Source: an uncultured Bacteroidia bacterium | GTDB lineage: Bacteria; Bacteroidota; Bacteroidia; Bacteroidales; F082 | Direction: 5' to 3' | Assembly: GCA_902800965.1 (NCBI GenBank) | Contig: CADCGK010000003.1 | Coordinates: 1-64,000 of the forward strand | Length of the DNA: 64,000 nt | Shown: positions 52,418-60,590 of the stretch, one piece after another | Position numbering within the stretch: the first letter of the stretch is position 1 | Layout: the number at the start of each line of letters is the position of its first letter | The notes under the pieces: generated by a model | What the model was told of the DNA's origin: nothing | Seen by the model: only the letters and a program-made list of their open reading frames with translations | Database searches by the model: none | Translations under genes and position numbers: made by a program

Positions 52418-52450
52418 AAAAAAGCCCTCCGGTGACGGAGGGCTTTTTTT
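52418..52450. terminator. bidirectional terminator between hicB and rpoD
   Basis: AAAAAAGCCCTCCG-GTGA-CGGAGGGC followed by seven T: a perfect stem with A- and T-tracts on each side. It ends hicAB on the plus strand and rpoD on the minus strand. Confidence 0.93.
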
Positions 52451-52465
52451 AAAAATCCAAAGATC

Positions 52466-53329
52466 TTAACCGAGGTAACTCTTAAGGATCTTGCTTCTGC
52501 TCGTGTGTTTCAACCTACGAATAGCCTTCTCCTTAATCTGACGCACACGTTCACGCGTCAAGTCAAACTTTTCTCCGATCTCCTCGAGTGTCATCGGGTG
52601 GCTGCCGTTGAGTCCGAAATAGAGTCGGACCACATCGGCCTCACGCGGTGTCAGCGTGGAGATGGCTCGGTCAATTTCTTTGCGTAACGACTCGTACAGA
52701 AGTTCCGTCTCTGGGGTGGGCGCCTCTTCACTCTTCAAGACGTCGTACATGGTGTTGTCTTCGTCCTGAATCAGTGGGGCGTCCATAGAGATGTGACGTC
52801 CGGCGTTTTTCATTGATTCTTTGACCTCGGCCTCCGTGATTTCAAGCACCTCGGCAATCTCCTCTGCATTGGGTTCGCGCTCATACTCTTGCTCCAGCTT
52901 GGCGTAAGCTTTGTTGATTTTGTTGATGGAACCGATTTTGTTCAGAGGGAGACGGACAATACGAGATTGTTCGGCCAGTGCCTGGAGGATGGATTGACGA
53001 ATCCACCACACGGCATACGAGATGAATTTGAAACCTCTGGTCTCGTCGAAACGTTGTGCGGCTTTTATCAGTCCAAGATTACCTTCGTTGATTAAGTCGG
53101 GAAGACTAAGGCCTTGGTTCTGATACTGTTTTGATACGGAGACGACGAAGCGCAGGTTGGCCTTTGTGAGCTTTTCCAATGCTACCTTGTCGCCTTGCTT
53201 GATACGTTGTGCCAATTCGACTTCTTCTTCAGCCGAGATCAGCTCAACCTTACCAATCTCTTGCAGGTACTTGTCGAGAGACGCGGTCTCACGGTTCGTA
53301 ACCTGCTTCGTAATCTTTAACTGCCTCAT
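52466..53329 (-). CDS. rpoD: primary RNA polymerase sigma factor (Bacteroidota type)
   Basis: The 287-residue protein is the short primary sigma of Bacteroidota. Region 1.2 is [28 protein letters not shown]. Region 2 contains [55 protein letters not shown] (shown by its parts [15 protein letters not shown] and [13 protein letters not shown]). Region 4 has [15 protein letters not shown] and [29 protein letters not shown]. It directs polymerase to TTTG / TAnnTTTG promoters, which are visible across this window. It lies 25 bases after pnp on the same strand; the gap holds a 12-base palindrome TTGGTTAACCAA. Confidence 0.95.
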   Translation of the reverse strand: MRQLKITKQVTNRETASLDKYLQEIGKVELISAEEEVELAQRIKQGDKVALEKLTKANLRFVVSVSKQYQNQGLSLPDLINEGNLGLIKAAQRFDETRGFKFISYAVWWIRQSILQALAEQSRIVRLPLNKIGSINKINKAYAKLEQEYEREPNAEEIAEVLEITEAEVKESMKNAGRHISMDAPLIQDEDNTMYDVLKSEEAPTPETELLYESLRKEIDRAISTLTPREADVVRLYFGLNGSHPMTLEEIGEKFDLTRERVRQIKEKAIRRLKHTSRSKILKSYLG

Positions 53330-53354
53330 TTATAACGTGTTGGTTAACCAAAAA

Positions 53355-55625
53355 TTAGTTCTTGTGGTTGGGGTTGCGGTTGCCGCCATGGCCGTGGTTG
53401 CCGTTGCGGTTTCCTCCGTTACCAGGTTTTCCGCCATTGCTCGGCTTTCCACCGTTGCCATTGGGACGTGGACCGTTGCTGGGCTTCTTCTCCACATAGC
53501 CTTCCGGCTTGGGGAGAAGCTCTCTTCTGGAGAGGCGTAGCTTGCCGGTCTTGCTGTCGATCTCGATCAACTTGACGTCGATCTCGTCGCCTTCTTTCAA
53601 GCCGGTTTCTTCCATGGTATTGTAACGCTCCCAGCCGATCTCAGAGATGTGCAGCAGACCGTCCTTGTTGGGCAGGATCTCGACGAAAGCGCCGAAAGCC
53701 ATGATGGAGACGACCTTGCCATGATACACCTCGCCGACTTCAGGCACAGCGACGATACCGCGGATCTTGGCCTTGCAGGCTTCGATGTCGGCTTTGTTCT
53801 GAGAGGCGATCTCCACGATGCCTTTCTCTTCGTCTTCGGTGATGGTGATGACGGTGTTGGTGACCTTCTGGAGCTCCTGGATGACCTTTCCACCAGGGCC
53901 GATGACGGCGCCGATGAAGTCTTTCGGGATGAACATCTTCTCGATGCGAGGGACGATCTCCTTGTAGTCGGCACGAGGCTCGCTGATGGTCTTGGCCATC
54001 TCGTCGAGGATGTGCAGACGGCCTTGGCGGGCCTGTTCGAGGGCTTCGGTGAGGACCTCGTAGCTGAGGCCATCGACTTTGATATCCATCTGGCAGGCGG
54101 TGATGCCGTCGCGGGTACCGGTGACCTTGAAGTCCATGTCGCCGAGATGGTCCTCATCGCCGAGGATGTCGGTCAGGATGGCGTATTTGCCGGTTTCGCT
54201 GTCGGAGATCATACCCATGGCAACGCCAGCGACGGGCTTGCGCATCGGCACGCCGGCGTCCATCAGAGCCAAGCAGCCGCCGCAAACGGAGGCCATGGAG
54301 GAGGAGCCGTTGGATTCGAGGATGTCGCTCACGATACGGACCGTGTAAGGCATGGTCTCATCGTGGGGCACCATCGTTTTCAGTGCTCTTTCAGCAAGGT
54401 TGCCGTGACCGATCTCACGACGTGAAGTGCTACGGGCTGCCTTGGCTTCACCAGTGGCAAAGCCGGGGAAGTTGTAGTGCAAGGTGAAGTTCTTGGTGCC
54501 TTCCACCACGGCGCCGTCGATGGTCTGTTCGTCGAGTTTGGTGCCGAGGGTGACAGTCACGAGGGCCTGTGTCTCACCACGGGTGAACACAGCGGAGCCG
54601 TGAGCTGAGGGAAGGATGTCAACTTCCGTCCAGATGGGACGCACCTGGTTGAGCTGACGACCGTCGAGGCGGGTGCGTTTGTCGAGGACGGCGTTACGCA
54701 CGGCTGAACGCTGCACGTCATGGAAATAACGGGCGGCCAGCGGCTTCACGGTTTCGAGCTCTTCTTCGGTATATTTTTCAAGATATTTGTCGAGGATGCC
54801 GTTGAACGTATCTTCGCGGAGGTGCTTGTCGGCGCAGCCTGACAGGGCGAAGTCGTAGCAAGCCTGGTAGCAGCTGTCCTGCACTTCGGCGCGGATGGTC
54901 TCGTCGTTGACTTCGTGGCAGTATTCACGTTTGGCTTTGCCAACCTTCTCCATCAGTTCGATCTGGCCTTGGCACTGGATCTTGATGGCTTCATGGGCGG
55001 CTTTCAGGGCGCCGAGCATCTCTTCTTCGGAGACCTCTTTGCATTCGCCTTCCACCATGCAGATGTCCTTCATGGAGGCGGCCACCATCAGTTCGAGGCG
55101 AGCTTCTTCTTGTTGTTCGAAGGTAGGGTTGATGACGTATTCGTCACCGATGAGGGCGACGCGCACTTCGGAGATCGGGCCGTGGAACGGGATGTCGGAC
55201 ACGCTGATGGCGGCAGAGGCAGCCAGGGCGGCGAGGGCATCGGGGGCCACATTCTTCTCGGCGGAGAGCAGGTTCACCTGCACGATGGTCTCGGCATGAT
55301 AGTCATCTGGGAACAAGGGGCGCAGGGCGCGGTCGATCAGACGGGAGATGAGTACTTCGTAGTCGGAAGGCTTGGCTTCACGTTTGAAGAAACCACCGGG
55401 AAACTTACCGGCGGCGTAGTATTTTTCGCGGTAGTCCACTGACAGCGGGAAGAAGTCCGTTTCCGGAGCGACTTCGGTGGCTGAGCAGACGGTGGCGAGG
55501 AGGACGGTGTCGCCGCAGCGGAGCAGGGCAGAGCCGTCGGCCTGTTTGGCATAACGGCCAGTGTTGATGCTGATTTCCTGACCGTTAGGCATCTTTATGA
55601 TTTGAGTAATTCCTTCTGGACCCAT
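53355..55625 (-). CDS. pnp: polyribonucleotide nucleotidyltransferase (PNPase)
   Basis: The 756-residue enzyme has two RNase PH-like domains. The first is visible from [27 protein letters not shown]; the second contains [54 protein letters not shown]-like and [16 protein letters not shown] domain ([17 protein letters not shown]) and an S1 domain ([31 protein letters not shown]) follow. The tail (about the last 45 residues) is unusual in being almost wholly Asn, Gly, Pro, Lys and His. It degrades RNA from the 3' end. It lies downstream of rpsO with a hairpin between, as in many bacteria. Confidence 0.97.
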   Translation of the reverse strand: MGPEGITQIIKMPNGQEISINTGRYAKQADGSALLRCGDTVLLATVCSATEVAPETDFFPLSVDYREKYYAAGKFPGGFFKREAKPSDYEVLISRLIDRALRPLFPDDYHAETIVQVNLLSAEKNVAPDALAALAASAAISVSDIPFHGPISEVRVALIGDEYVINPTFEQQEEARLELMVAASMKDICMVEGECKEVSEEEMLGALKAAHEAIKIQCQGQIELMEKVGKAKREYCHEVNDETIRAEVQDSCYQACYDFALSGCADKHLREDTFNGILDKYLEKYTEEELETVKPLAARYFHDVQRSAVRNAVLDKRTRLDGRQLNQVRPIWTEVDILPSAHGSAVFTRGETQALVTVTLGTKLDEQTIDGAVVEGTKNFTLHYNFPGFATGEAKAARSTSRREIGHGNLAERALKTMVPHDETMPYTVRIVSDILESNGSSSMASVCGGCLALMDAGVPMRKPVAGVAMGMISDSETGKYAILTDILGDEDHLGDMDFKVTGTRDGITACQMDIKVDGLSYEVLTEALEQARQGRLHILDEMAKTISEPRADYKEIVPRIEKMFIPKDFIGAVIGPGGKVIQELQKVTNTVITITEDEEKGIVEIASQNKADIEACKAKIRGIVAVPEVGEVYHGKVVSIMAFGAFVEILPNKDGLLHISEIGWERYNTMEETGLKEGDEIDVKLIEIDSKTGKLRLSRRELLPKPEGYVEKKPSNGPRPNGNGGKPSNGGKPGNGGNRNGNHGHGGNRNPNHKN

Positions 55626-55640
55626 AAGTTAATTCTTGTT

Positions 55641-55687
55641 TTCTTCTTTTCTTCTTTTCTTACTTCTGACTTCTGTCTTCTTTCTTA
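55641..55687. repeat. short tandem array (cttcttt / cttctga) between rpsO and pnp
   Basis: Units cttcttttcttctttt then cttctga, cttctgt, cttcttt run without break. The second half is the complement of the gaagtca arrays at 32831 and 59347. Confidence 0.65.
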
Positions 55688-55695
55688 AATAGCAA

Positions 55696-55726
55696 AAGAA
55701 AGGCAATAGTTTCTATTGCCTTTCTT
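55696..55726 (-). terminator. hairpin after rpsO (terminator or processing site)
   Basis: AAGAAAGGCAATAG-AAA-CTATTGCCTTTCTT (minus strand) is a perfect 14-3-14 stem followed by TTGCTATTT. It may attenuate transcription into pnp or be an RNase processing site, as known for rpsO-pnp in other bacteria. Confidence 0.75.
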
Positions 55727-55755
55727 GAATTCCGCTTAGGCAGCGTGAAAGTAGA

Positions 55756-56025
55756 TCACTTTCTGATGCCCAATTCCTTGATGATAGCGCGGTATCTTTC
55801 GATGTCAGTTCTCTTTAAATAATCGAGAAGTTTTCTTCTCTTACCTACTAAGCGAACCAGTGCGCGCTTGGCCGCCACATCTTTGTGATGCTCTTTTGTT
55901 TGTTCAGTCAAATGCTTGATTCTGTAGGTGAACAAAGCGATTTGGCCTTCTGCTGAACCAGTATCGGCAGCGCTTTTGCCGTATTGGCTAAAAATCTCTG
56001 ATTTCTTTTCTGCAGTCAAATACAT
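55756..56025 (-). CDS. rpsO: 30S ribosomal protein S15
   Basis: The 89-residue protein has the S15 core AEKKSEIFSQYGKSAADTGSAE, FTYRIKHLTEQTKEHHKD, AKRALVRLVGKRRKLLDYL and RYRAIIKELGIRK. It binds 16S rRNA early in small-subunit assembly. Length matches the family. It leads a minus-strand series rpsO, pnp, rpoD. A TAATTTTG promoter lies about 46 bases upstream. Confidence 0.98.
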   Translation of the reverse strand: MYLTAEKKSEIFSQYGKSAADTGSAEGQIALFTYRIKHLTEQTKEHHKDVAAKRALVRLVGKRRKLLDYLKRTDIERYRAIIKELGIRK

Positions 56026-56071
56026 GATTAATACTTCTTTACTTTTTACTTAAACTTTTCTAAACGGGCTG

Positions 56072-56079
56072 CAAAATTA
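56072..56079 (-). promoter_or_regulatory. -7 promoter element (TAATTTTG) for rpsO
   Basis: The minus strand reads TAATTTTG 46 bases before the rpsO ATG, leaving a leader long enough for S15 autoregulation. Confidence 0.45.
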
Positions 56080-56188
56080 CAACAATTTTTGATATGGTGG
56101 TGAGGTTTTCATAATTTTTTTTCTACCGATGTGGCACCTCGATGGGGCGCGCCTGGCATTTTACCATTTCACCATAATACCATAATAC

Positions 56189-56265
56189 CCAGGGCGCTGC
56201 CCTGGACTATTTGCTTTTGGCCCTTCGGGCCGCCTTGCTTCTTCTTAATTCTTAATTCTTAATTC
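56189..56265. repeat. GC-rich hairpins and a ttaattc array after the thioesterase gene
   Basis: CCAGGGC-GCT-GCCCTGG (56189-56205) and GGCCC-TTC-GGGCC (56219-56231) are perfect small hairpins. They are followed by units of ttaattc (about 56243-56271) that supply the stop codon TAA of the thioesterase. The hairpins resemble GCTGGGC-GGT-GCCCAGC in the element near the tRNA genes. The rest of the 240-base gap shows nothing further. Confidence 0.6.
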
Positions 56266-56727
56266 TTAATTCTGATGCCCATTCATGGCTATGGCTCTGC
56301 GTTTCGAGTCTTCCATCACCTCTTTGGCCTGTTGTTGAAGCCAGCGTTCCTCCTCGGTCTCGGGTGTCAGCGTGATGCCATGAGGCTTGGAGTGGTGGTT
56401 CTCATCCAAATAGGAGAAGGTGGCGAAGCCATCGGCGGCAGTCTTTTCAGGCTCGCGGCTGCGGTACATCTTGGTATAGACGGTAAGGGTCGAGCGCCCC
56501 ACGTGGATCACCTTGCTCTCGAAGGTGACGATGTCGCCAGCGAAGATGGGAAACTTGAAATCGATGCCGTGAAGCACCAGTAGGACGGTGTCTTTGGTGT
56601 CAACATATTGTGCCACGGCGAAATAGGAGCTCTCCAGAAACCATTCGGAGCATCTTCCAGCGAAGAAGGTCTGGTGGTGGTTGAGGTCGGCGAGCTTGAT
56701 CAAACGTTGTGAATAGGTTGCTTTCAT
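56266..56727 (-). CDS. acyl-CoA thioesterase, YciA-like hotdog protein
   Basis: The 153-residue single-hotdog protein begins with the characteristic LADLNHHQTFFAGRCSEWFLESSYFAVAQYV (pieces LADLNHHQTFFAG and WFLESSYFA). It continues with GIDFKFPIFAGDIVTFESKVIHVGRSTLTVYTKMY, the pattern of YciA/BFIT acyl-CoA hydrolases. These cleave acyl-CoA to free CoA and acid. The catalytic Asp usually seen in this group is probably in the LADLNH block. It has its own promoter. Its last codons and stop run into a 7-base tandem array. Confidence 0.85.
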   Translation of the reverse strand: MKATYSQRLIKLADLNHHQTFFAGRCSEWFLESSYFAVAQYVDTKDTVLLVLHGIDFKFPIFAGDIVTFESKVIHVGRSTLTVYTKMYRSREPEKTAADGFATFSYLDENHHSKPHGITLTPETEEERWLQQQAKEVMEDSKRRAIAMNGHQN

Positions 56728-56735
56728 AGTGAAAG

Positions 56736-56743
56736 CAAAAATA
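56736..56743 (-). promoter_or_regulatory. -7 promoter element (TATTTTTG) for the thioesterase
   Basis: The minus strand reads TATTTTTG 8 bases before the ATG at 56727, giving a very short leader. Confidence 0.45.
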
Positions 56744-56786
56744 AGAAATAATTTAGAATTATGAGTTTAGAATTAGAGGTGTTTTA

Positions 56787-56794
56787 TATTTTTG
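56787..56794 (+). promoter_or_regulatory. -7 promoter element (TATTTTTG) for the DNA glycosylase
   Basis: TATTTTTG lies 19 bases before the ATG at 56814. Confidence 0.45.
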
Positions 56795-56813
56795 CCGTTT
56801 AATTAGGAAGTCA

Positions 56814-57410
56814 ATGACACTCGAACGCCATCCATTGGAGCCTTTTCTACCTGAGAATGCCAAGGTGCTTTTCTTGGGGAGTTTTCCGCCACCTCGGCAG
56901 CGATGGTGCATGGACTTCTATTACCCGAATTTCCAGAACGACCACTGGCGGATCGAGGGGGCGGTGTGGTTCAACGACAAGAACTATTTCGTGGATTTGG
57001 AACGAAAGTGTTTTATCAAGGAGAAAATCGTTGATTTCCTAAATAAAAAAGGTATCGCCTTGTACGACACGGCGCAGGTGGTCCGGAGACTGAAGGACAA
57101 CGCTTCCGATGCCTTTTTGGAGATCGTGGAACCGACCGATTTGAAGGCATTGCTTCGCCAGATTCCCCAGTGCCATGCTATCGCCACCACGGGCGAGAAA
57201 GCGACAGGGGAGGTGTGCCGCTATTTTGGGGTGGTTCAGCTTCCCGCTTTGGGCAGTGTCACCGAACTGGAACCGGGTTTGTCACTTTTTAGGTTGCCTT
57301 CGTCGTCGCGGGCCTATCCGTTGGCATTTGAGAAGAAGGTGGAGGCTTATCGGAAGATGTTTGAGCAGATATTTTTTCTTACCTTTGCCGCCAAATCAAT
57401 CTCAAAATGA
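56814..57410 (+). CDS. uracil-DNA glycosylase superfamily protein
   Basis: The 198-residue protein has the superfamily start motif AKVLFLGSFPPPRQRWCMDFYYPN (core LFLGSFPP), then FWND-like region WFNDKNYFVDL, IALYDTAQVVRRL and the final motif LFRLPSSSRAYPL. This corresponds to the GxxP... / LPSSSxAN pattern of Mug- and hypoxanthine-type DNA glycosylases. It should remove deaminated or mismatched bases; the exact base is not predictable. Its stop overlaps the ATG of the TSCPD gene by four bases. Confidence 0.75.
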   Translation: MTLERHPLEPFLPENAKVLFLGSFPPPRQRWCMDFYYPNFQNDHWRIEGAVWFNDKNYFVDLERKCFIKEKIVDFLNKKGIALYDTAQVVRRLKDNASDAFLEIVEPTDLKALLRQIPQCHAIATTGEKATGEVCRYFGVVQLPALGSVTELEPGLSLFRLPSSSRAYPLAFEKKVEAYRKMFEQIFFLTFAAKSISK

Positions 57411-57652
57411 AACACACCTATTATCCTCAGGGCACTTGTAGCCAGGTGATTGAATTCGAAATCATTGACGGATGCGTCCACAACGTCCAGTTCTATGGAG
57501 GCTGCGACGGCAACACACAAGGGGTGGGCCGTCTGGTGGAAGGCATGAAAGTGGAGGAGGTCATCCAACGGCTGGAGGGCATCCATTGCGGATTCAAGCC
57601 CACCTCATGTCCGGATCAGCTAGCCAAAGCGCTGCGTCAGGCTATTTCATAA
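57407..57652 (+). CDS. TSCPD domain-containing protein (TIGR03905-like)
   Basis: The 81-residue protein reads YYPQGTCSQVIEFEIIDG, CDGNTQGVGRLVEGM and CGFKPTSCPDQLAKAL. The TSCPD box and conserved cysteines are those of the small TIGR03905 family, related to the C-terminal domain of some ribonucleotide reductases. Function is unknown; zinc binding is plausible. It is translationally coupled to the DNA glycosylase. Its last 11 bases overlap the end of the convergent T9SS gene. Confidence 0.88.
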   Translation: MKHTYYPQGTCSQVIEFEIIDGCVHNVQFYGGCDGNTQGVGRLVEGMKVEEVIQRLEGIHCGFKPTSCPDQLAKALRQAIS

Positions 57653-58463
57653 ACTTTATTGCGCCATTGGCAGTAATGACAGTGTAGAGGCCGCGCCCCA
57701 GACCTTCGATGTGGAGCGGTCCGTTATAGATCTCTTGCATCACCAACCGTCCGGTGGCATCATAAACGTTGACTATCTCATGGTCGGCACCTTCGATGTA
57801 AAGGAGGTCTTTTGCAGGATTCGGATATGCCAACACCGCATTCTCATTGTTCTCAACCACCCCGACGTTGGGATCAAAAACAAGCTTGATATTGGCGCGT
57901 TGGCTGCTGACCTCTTTGATGCCAGAAAAAGAAGAAAGATCGTATGGATCAGGGTTCTGGGTGTCGCTAGCGTAACTGAGGACGGTGTTGGTGGCATCCG
58001 TATATCTGAAATATCGCATGGCATAGTCGGGAGAATTCTCGTCGATGGCGATCAGCAGGTTGTCGGTGCCGTTGTAGGCAAATGGGGTATCAAAGTCAAT
58101 GGTGATCCAGTCATCGGTGTTGGCCGGGATGGTCCAAGGACCTGAAAACACCAAGTCTTCAGCTGTTACGGCCTCGTAATCGGATCCATCTGTGAAAGAG
58201 CCTTTCGAAACGTTTTTCAGATAGACAAGGATGTCGCTGGTGTGTTCGCTGTTGTAACTGTATGCAATACGGAATCTGATGGCTTTGATGTTTCCAGCGT
58301 ATTCGATTTCGTTGGCATGATAAATCTGCTCGGTGAACGAGTAATTGTAAAAGGTGTTGAATGGGGTCTGGGTGGTCATTTCGGAACCTTCACCGATGGT
58401 AATGGTTTGTGCGTGAGCCATGAAGGTCATGGCTAGGGCGGCGATAAGCAATAGATTCTTCAT
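57642..58463 (-). CDS. T9SS-sorted secreted protein
   Basis: From ATG 58463 the 273-residue precursor has a signal peptide (MKNLLLIAALAMTFMAHA). A beta-sandwich follows with FNTFYNYSFTEQIYHANEI, IRFRIAYSYNSEHTSDILVYLKN, FDTPFAYNGTDNLLIAIDENS and MRYFRYTDATN. Such domains are found in adhesin- and metalloprotease-associated proteins of Bacteroidota. The tail (VLAYPNPAKDLLYIEG to RGLYTVIT) is the T9SS sorting domain. Function is unknown. It has a TATCTTTG promoter and ends in an 11-base overlap with the TSCPD gene on the other strand. Confidence 0.8.
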   Translation of the reverse strand: MKNLLLIAALAMTFMAHAQTITIGEGSEMTTQTPFNTFYNYSFTEQIYHANEIEYAGNIKAIRFRIAYSYNSEHTSDILVYLKNVSKGSFTDGSDYEAVTAEDLVFSGPWTIPANTDDWITIDFDTPFAYNGTDNLLIAIDENSPDYAMRYFRYTDATNTVLSYASDTQNPDPYDLSSFSGIKEVSSQRANIKLVFDPNVGVVENNENAVLAYPNPAKDLLYIEGADHEIVNVYDATGRLVMQEIYNGPLHIEGLGRGLYTVITANGAIKFMK

Positions 58464-58487
58464 ATACAATATGGGTTGGTTTTCCGC

Positions 58488-58495
58488 AAAGATAC
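58488..58495 (-). promoter_or_regulatory. -7 promoter element (TATCTTTG) for the T9SS protein
   Basis: The minus strand reads TATCTTTG 24 bases before the ATG at 58463, beginning only six bases after the stop of the ADP-ribosylglycohydrolase gene. Confidence 0.5.
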
Positions 58496-58501
58496 AAAAA
58501 A

Positions 58502-59332
58502 TCACCTTTCACAGGATGAAAACACCTCCGGCAGCCGATAACTTGTCCTAGCCTCCATCTCTTGGAGGATGGCTTTGAAGTCTTCTGGAAGAAGGCTCCA
58601 GATGCCTTTGGCGATGGGGTCGGGGATCTCCTTGTAGAAGGCTTCGGCGATGCCGCCGGTGATGCAGGCGAGGGTGTCGCTGTCACCGCCTAGGGAAACG
58701 GCCAAACGGATGGCGGACTCGAAGTCGGTGCTGTCGAAAAAGGCGACCATGGCCTCAGGGACGGTGCCTTGACAGGAGCCCTCCCAGCCATAGACGGGAC
58801 GGATCTCGTCGCAAGTGCGGTTGAGGTTATAACCATATTTCTCCGTGATGTACGAACGAATCTCTTCCTTGCTGCTGCCGTTGCGGGCCATGAAGATGGC
58901 AGCCGCTGTGGATTGGGCACCCTTGATGCCTTCAGGATGGTTGTGGGTGATGGCGGCGGAGAGGCCTGCCACGCGTTCGGTCTCCTCCAAGGTGTCGAAC
59001 ATCCAGCCGTTGGCGCTGGCACGCATGGCGGAGCCGTTGCCCCATGAGTTGTAGGGCTCGCGCTTGCCGTCGCTCCTGAAGAGCCAACGGAAGAACATCC
59101 CGCCATAGCCGCCCATGGGGCAGGGATACTTCTTGGCGAAGCTGATAAGGCTCGCTTCCAAAGTATCCATGCCGTGTGTGGGGTCCTTCAACAGCCAGTC
59201 GGCCACAGCCATGGTCATAATGCTGTCGTCGGTGTAGTCGCTCTTCTCGGAGAAGAACGGAAAATCCATAGTCTTTATATTGTTAAATTCATATACCGAT
59301 CCGGCGGTATCTCCGATGATTGAGCCAAGCAT
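58502..59332 (-). CDS. ADP-ribosylglycohydrolase (DraG/ARH family)
   Basis: The 276-residue protein opens with MLGSIIGDTAGSVYEF and carries both metal-binding blocks of the DraG/ARH family: YTDDSIMTMAVADWLL and SLGGDSDTLACITGGIAEAFY. NGSAMRASANGWMFDTLEE and AAITHNHPEGIKGAQ are further conserved blocks. These enzymes remove ADP-ribose from proteins, nucleic acids or small molecules using two Mg2+ or Mn2+ ions; all ligand residues are present. It follows a VWA-macro-like fusion gene and, further upstream, an NrtR-type regulator on the same strand, which suggests ADP-ribose or NAD-related metabolism. Its substrate is unknown. Confidence 0.92.
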   Translation of the reverse strand: MLGSIIGDTAGSVYEFNNIKTMDFPFFSEKSDYTDDSIMTMAVADWLLKDPTHGMDTLEASLISFAKKYPCPMGGYGGMFFRWLFRSDGKREPYNSWGNGSAMRASANGWMFDTLEETERVAGLSAAITHNHPEGIKGAQSTAAAIFMARNGSSKEEIRSYITEKYGYNLNRTCDEIRPVYGWEGSCQGTVPEAMVAFFDSTDFESAIRLAVSLGGDSDTLACITGGIAEAFYKEIPDPIAKGIWSLLPEDFKAILQEMEARTSYRLPEVFSSCER

Positions 59333-59346
59333 AAGTTATAAGTTTT

Positions 59347-59400
59347 TAGAAGTCAGAAGTCAGAAGACAGTAGTCAGAATATTCTGTCTTCTGTCTTCTT
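59347..59400. repeat. inverted pair of 7-bp arrays (gaagtca / ttctgtc)
   Basis: Units gaagtca, gaagtca, gaagaca, gtagtca are followed by attctgtcttctgtcttc, nearly the reverse complement, so the 71-base gap between the VWA-macro gene and the glycohydrolase gene can form a hairpin. Confidence 0.75.
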
Positions 59401-59403
59401 TGA

Positions 59404-60480
59404 TTAAACGAGTTCTTTCCAGAAATCCAATGGGAGATGGACGTTAGGAAGGCTGGTGGCGGCGGCGAACAGCGGGGCGATCTCGGCAGGGGTGAAGCCT
59501 GCGATGCCGCAGCCGATGCGGGTCACCAGGAAGGTCATCTCGGGATGACAGTCGGCAAAGCGGAGGAACTCATCCACGTAGGGTTGGATGGTGTTCACGC
59601 CACCTTGCATGGTGGGGATGGCATAGCTCTGTCCCTGCAAGCCCACGCCCTGGCCCATGATGGCACCGAAGCAGTCCACGGCTAAACGAGCGGCACCGCC
59701 AGCATGCCTGCCAGCGAGGTTGCTGCCGAAGACGAAGATTTCGTTGGGACCCAGCGTATTGATGTGGTCGGGTGTGACGCGGTTTTGGAATTCCGACAGT
59801 TCACGGAAATTGCGGTTCTCTCGGTGACTTTTCGAGCGGAAGGCTTTGCGCTCTGAGGGTGACATGCAATACGAAACAGAAGACTCCATCGAAATGCGGC
59901 CGAACATACTCATCTTGGCCTTGCGTTCTTTCTCCCAAGCCTCACTCATGCCAGCTTCATCGTCTTCAAATGCTATATGATTGTCGATGTTGAGCGATGC
60001 GGAAACGGCTTCCACGTCTTGATTGGTGCCGATGTAGGCGAAGTTCCAGCCTTCCTCGTCCTTCATGCGTTCCACCAAGGCCTTGATGGCTGCGCCATTG
60101 TATTCACGAGAGGCGTTTTCCATGCCGTCAGTGATGACGGTAACTGCGGCAGTGGCATCTTCCTTGTCTTTGATGTCCTTGCATAGGGCGTTGATGGAGA
60201 GTCCCATGGCATCGTACAATGGGGTGTTGCAGCAGGGAAGGTAGTCGCGTGAGGTCAATTCCTTGACTTCATTAACGGGCACTTTGTCATAAACCATGGT
60301 CTTTTCGCATCCGCAGAAAAGCATTAGCGAAACAAAGTGCTCTTGGGTGTCCTTGAAACGTTCTTGGGCGGAGCGGATACCGCCGACGGTTTCATTAAAT
60401 CCCGAAATGGCGGCCTTGGCAATGCTGCTCATTGATCCGCTTTTGTCTAAAATGATCAAGTTGTAAATCTGGGTTTTCAT
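59404..60480 (-). CDS. von Willebrand factor A domain fused to a macro-like (A1S_2505-type) domain
   Basis: The 358-residue protein joins two domains. Residues 1-190 are a VWA domain with a complete MIDAS: DKSGS (D12, S14, S16), the Thr in CCNTPLYDAMG and the Asp in AVTVITDGMENAS. A charged linker (about 190-240) leads to a C-terminal module IFVFGSNLAGRHAGGAARLAV, GAIMGQGVGLQGQSYAIPT and FLVTRIGCGIAGFTPAEIAPLF. That module resembles small macro-like proteins annotated as A1S_2505 family and may bind ADP-ribose or a related nucleotide. There is no signal peptide, so it is cytoplasmic. Its place between an NrtR regulator and an ADP-ribosylglycohydrolase supports an ADP-ribose-linked role, still inferred. 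Confidence 0.82.
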   Translation of the reverse strand: MKTQIYNLIILDKSGSMSSIAKAAISGFNETVGGIRSAQERFKDTQEHFVSLMLFCGCEKTMVYDKVPVNEVKELTSRDYLPCCNTPLYDAMGLSINALCKDIKDKEDATAAVTVITDGMENASREYNGAAIKALVERMKDEEGWNFAYIGTNQDVEAVSASLNIDNHIAFEDDEAGMSEAWEKERKAKMSMFGRISMESSVSYCMSPSERKAFRSKSHRENRNFRELSEFQNRVTPDHINTLGPNEIFVFGSNLAGRHAGGAARLAVDCFGAIMGQGVGLQGQSYAIPTMQGGVNTIQPYVDEFLRFADCHPEMTFLVTRIGCGIAGFTPAEIAPLFAAATSLPNVHLPLDFWKELV

Positions 60481-60524
60481 AATGTTTAATTGTTTTTAAT
60501 TGATTATTTGTATAATTGTTGGTA

Positions 60525-60590
60525 ATTCTTACTCCTCACTCCTCACTCCTCACTCCTCACTCCTCACTCCACATTCCTCACTCCTAAAAT
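60525..60590. repeat. 7-bp tandem array (actcctc) between the NrtR and VWA-macro genes
   Basis: Seven or more near-perfect units of actcctc (about 60530-60587), one changed to cacattc, end at the stop codon of the regulator gene. It is the longest single-orientation array in the window. Confidence 0.85.
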
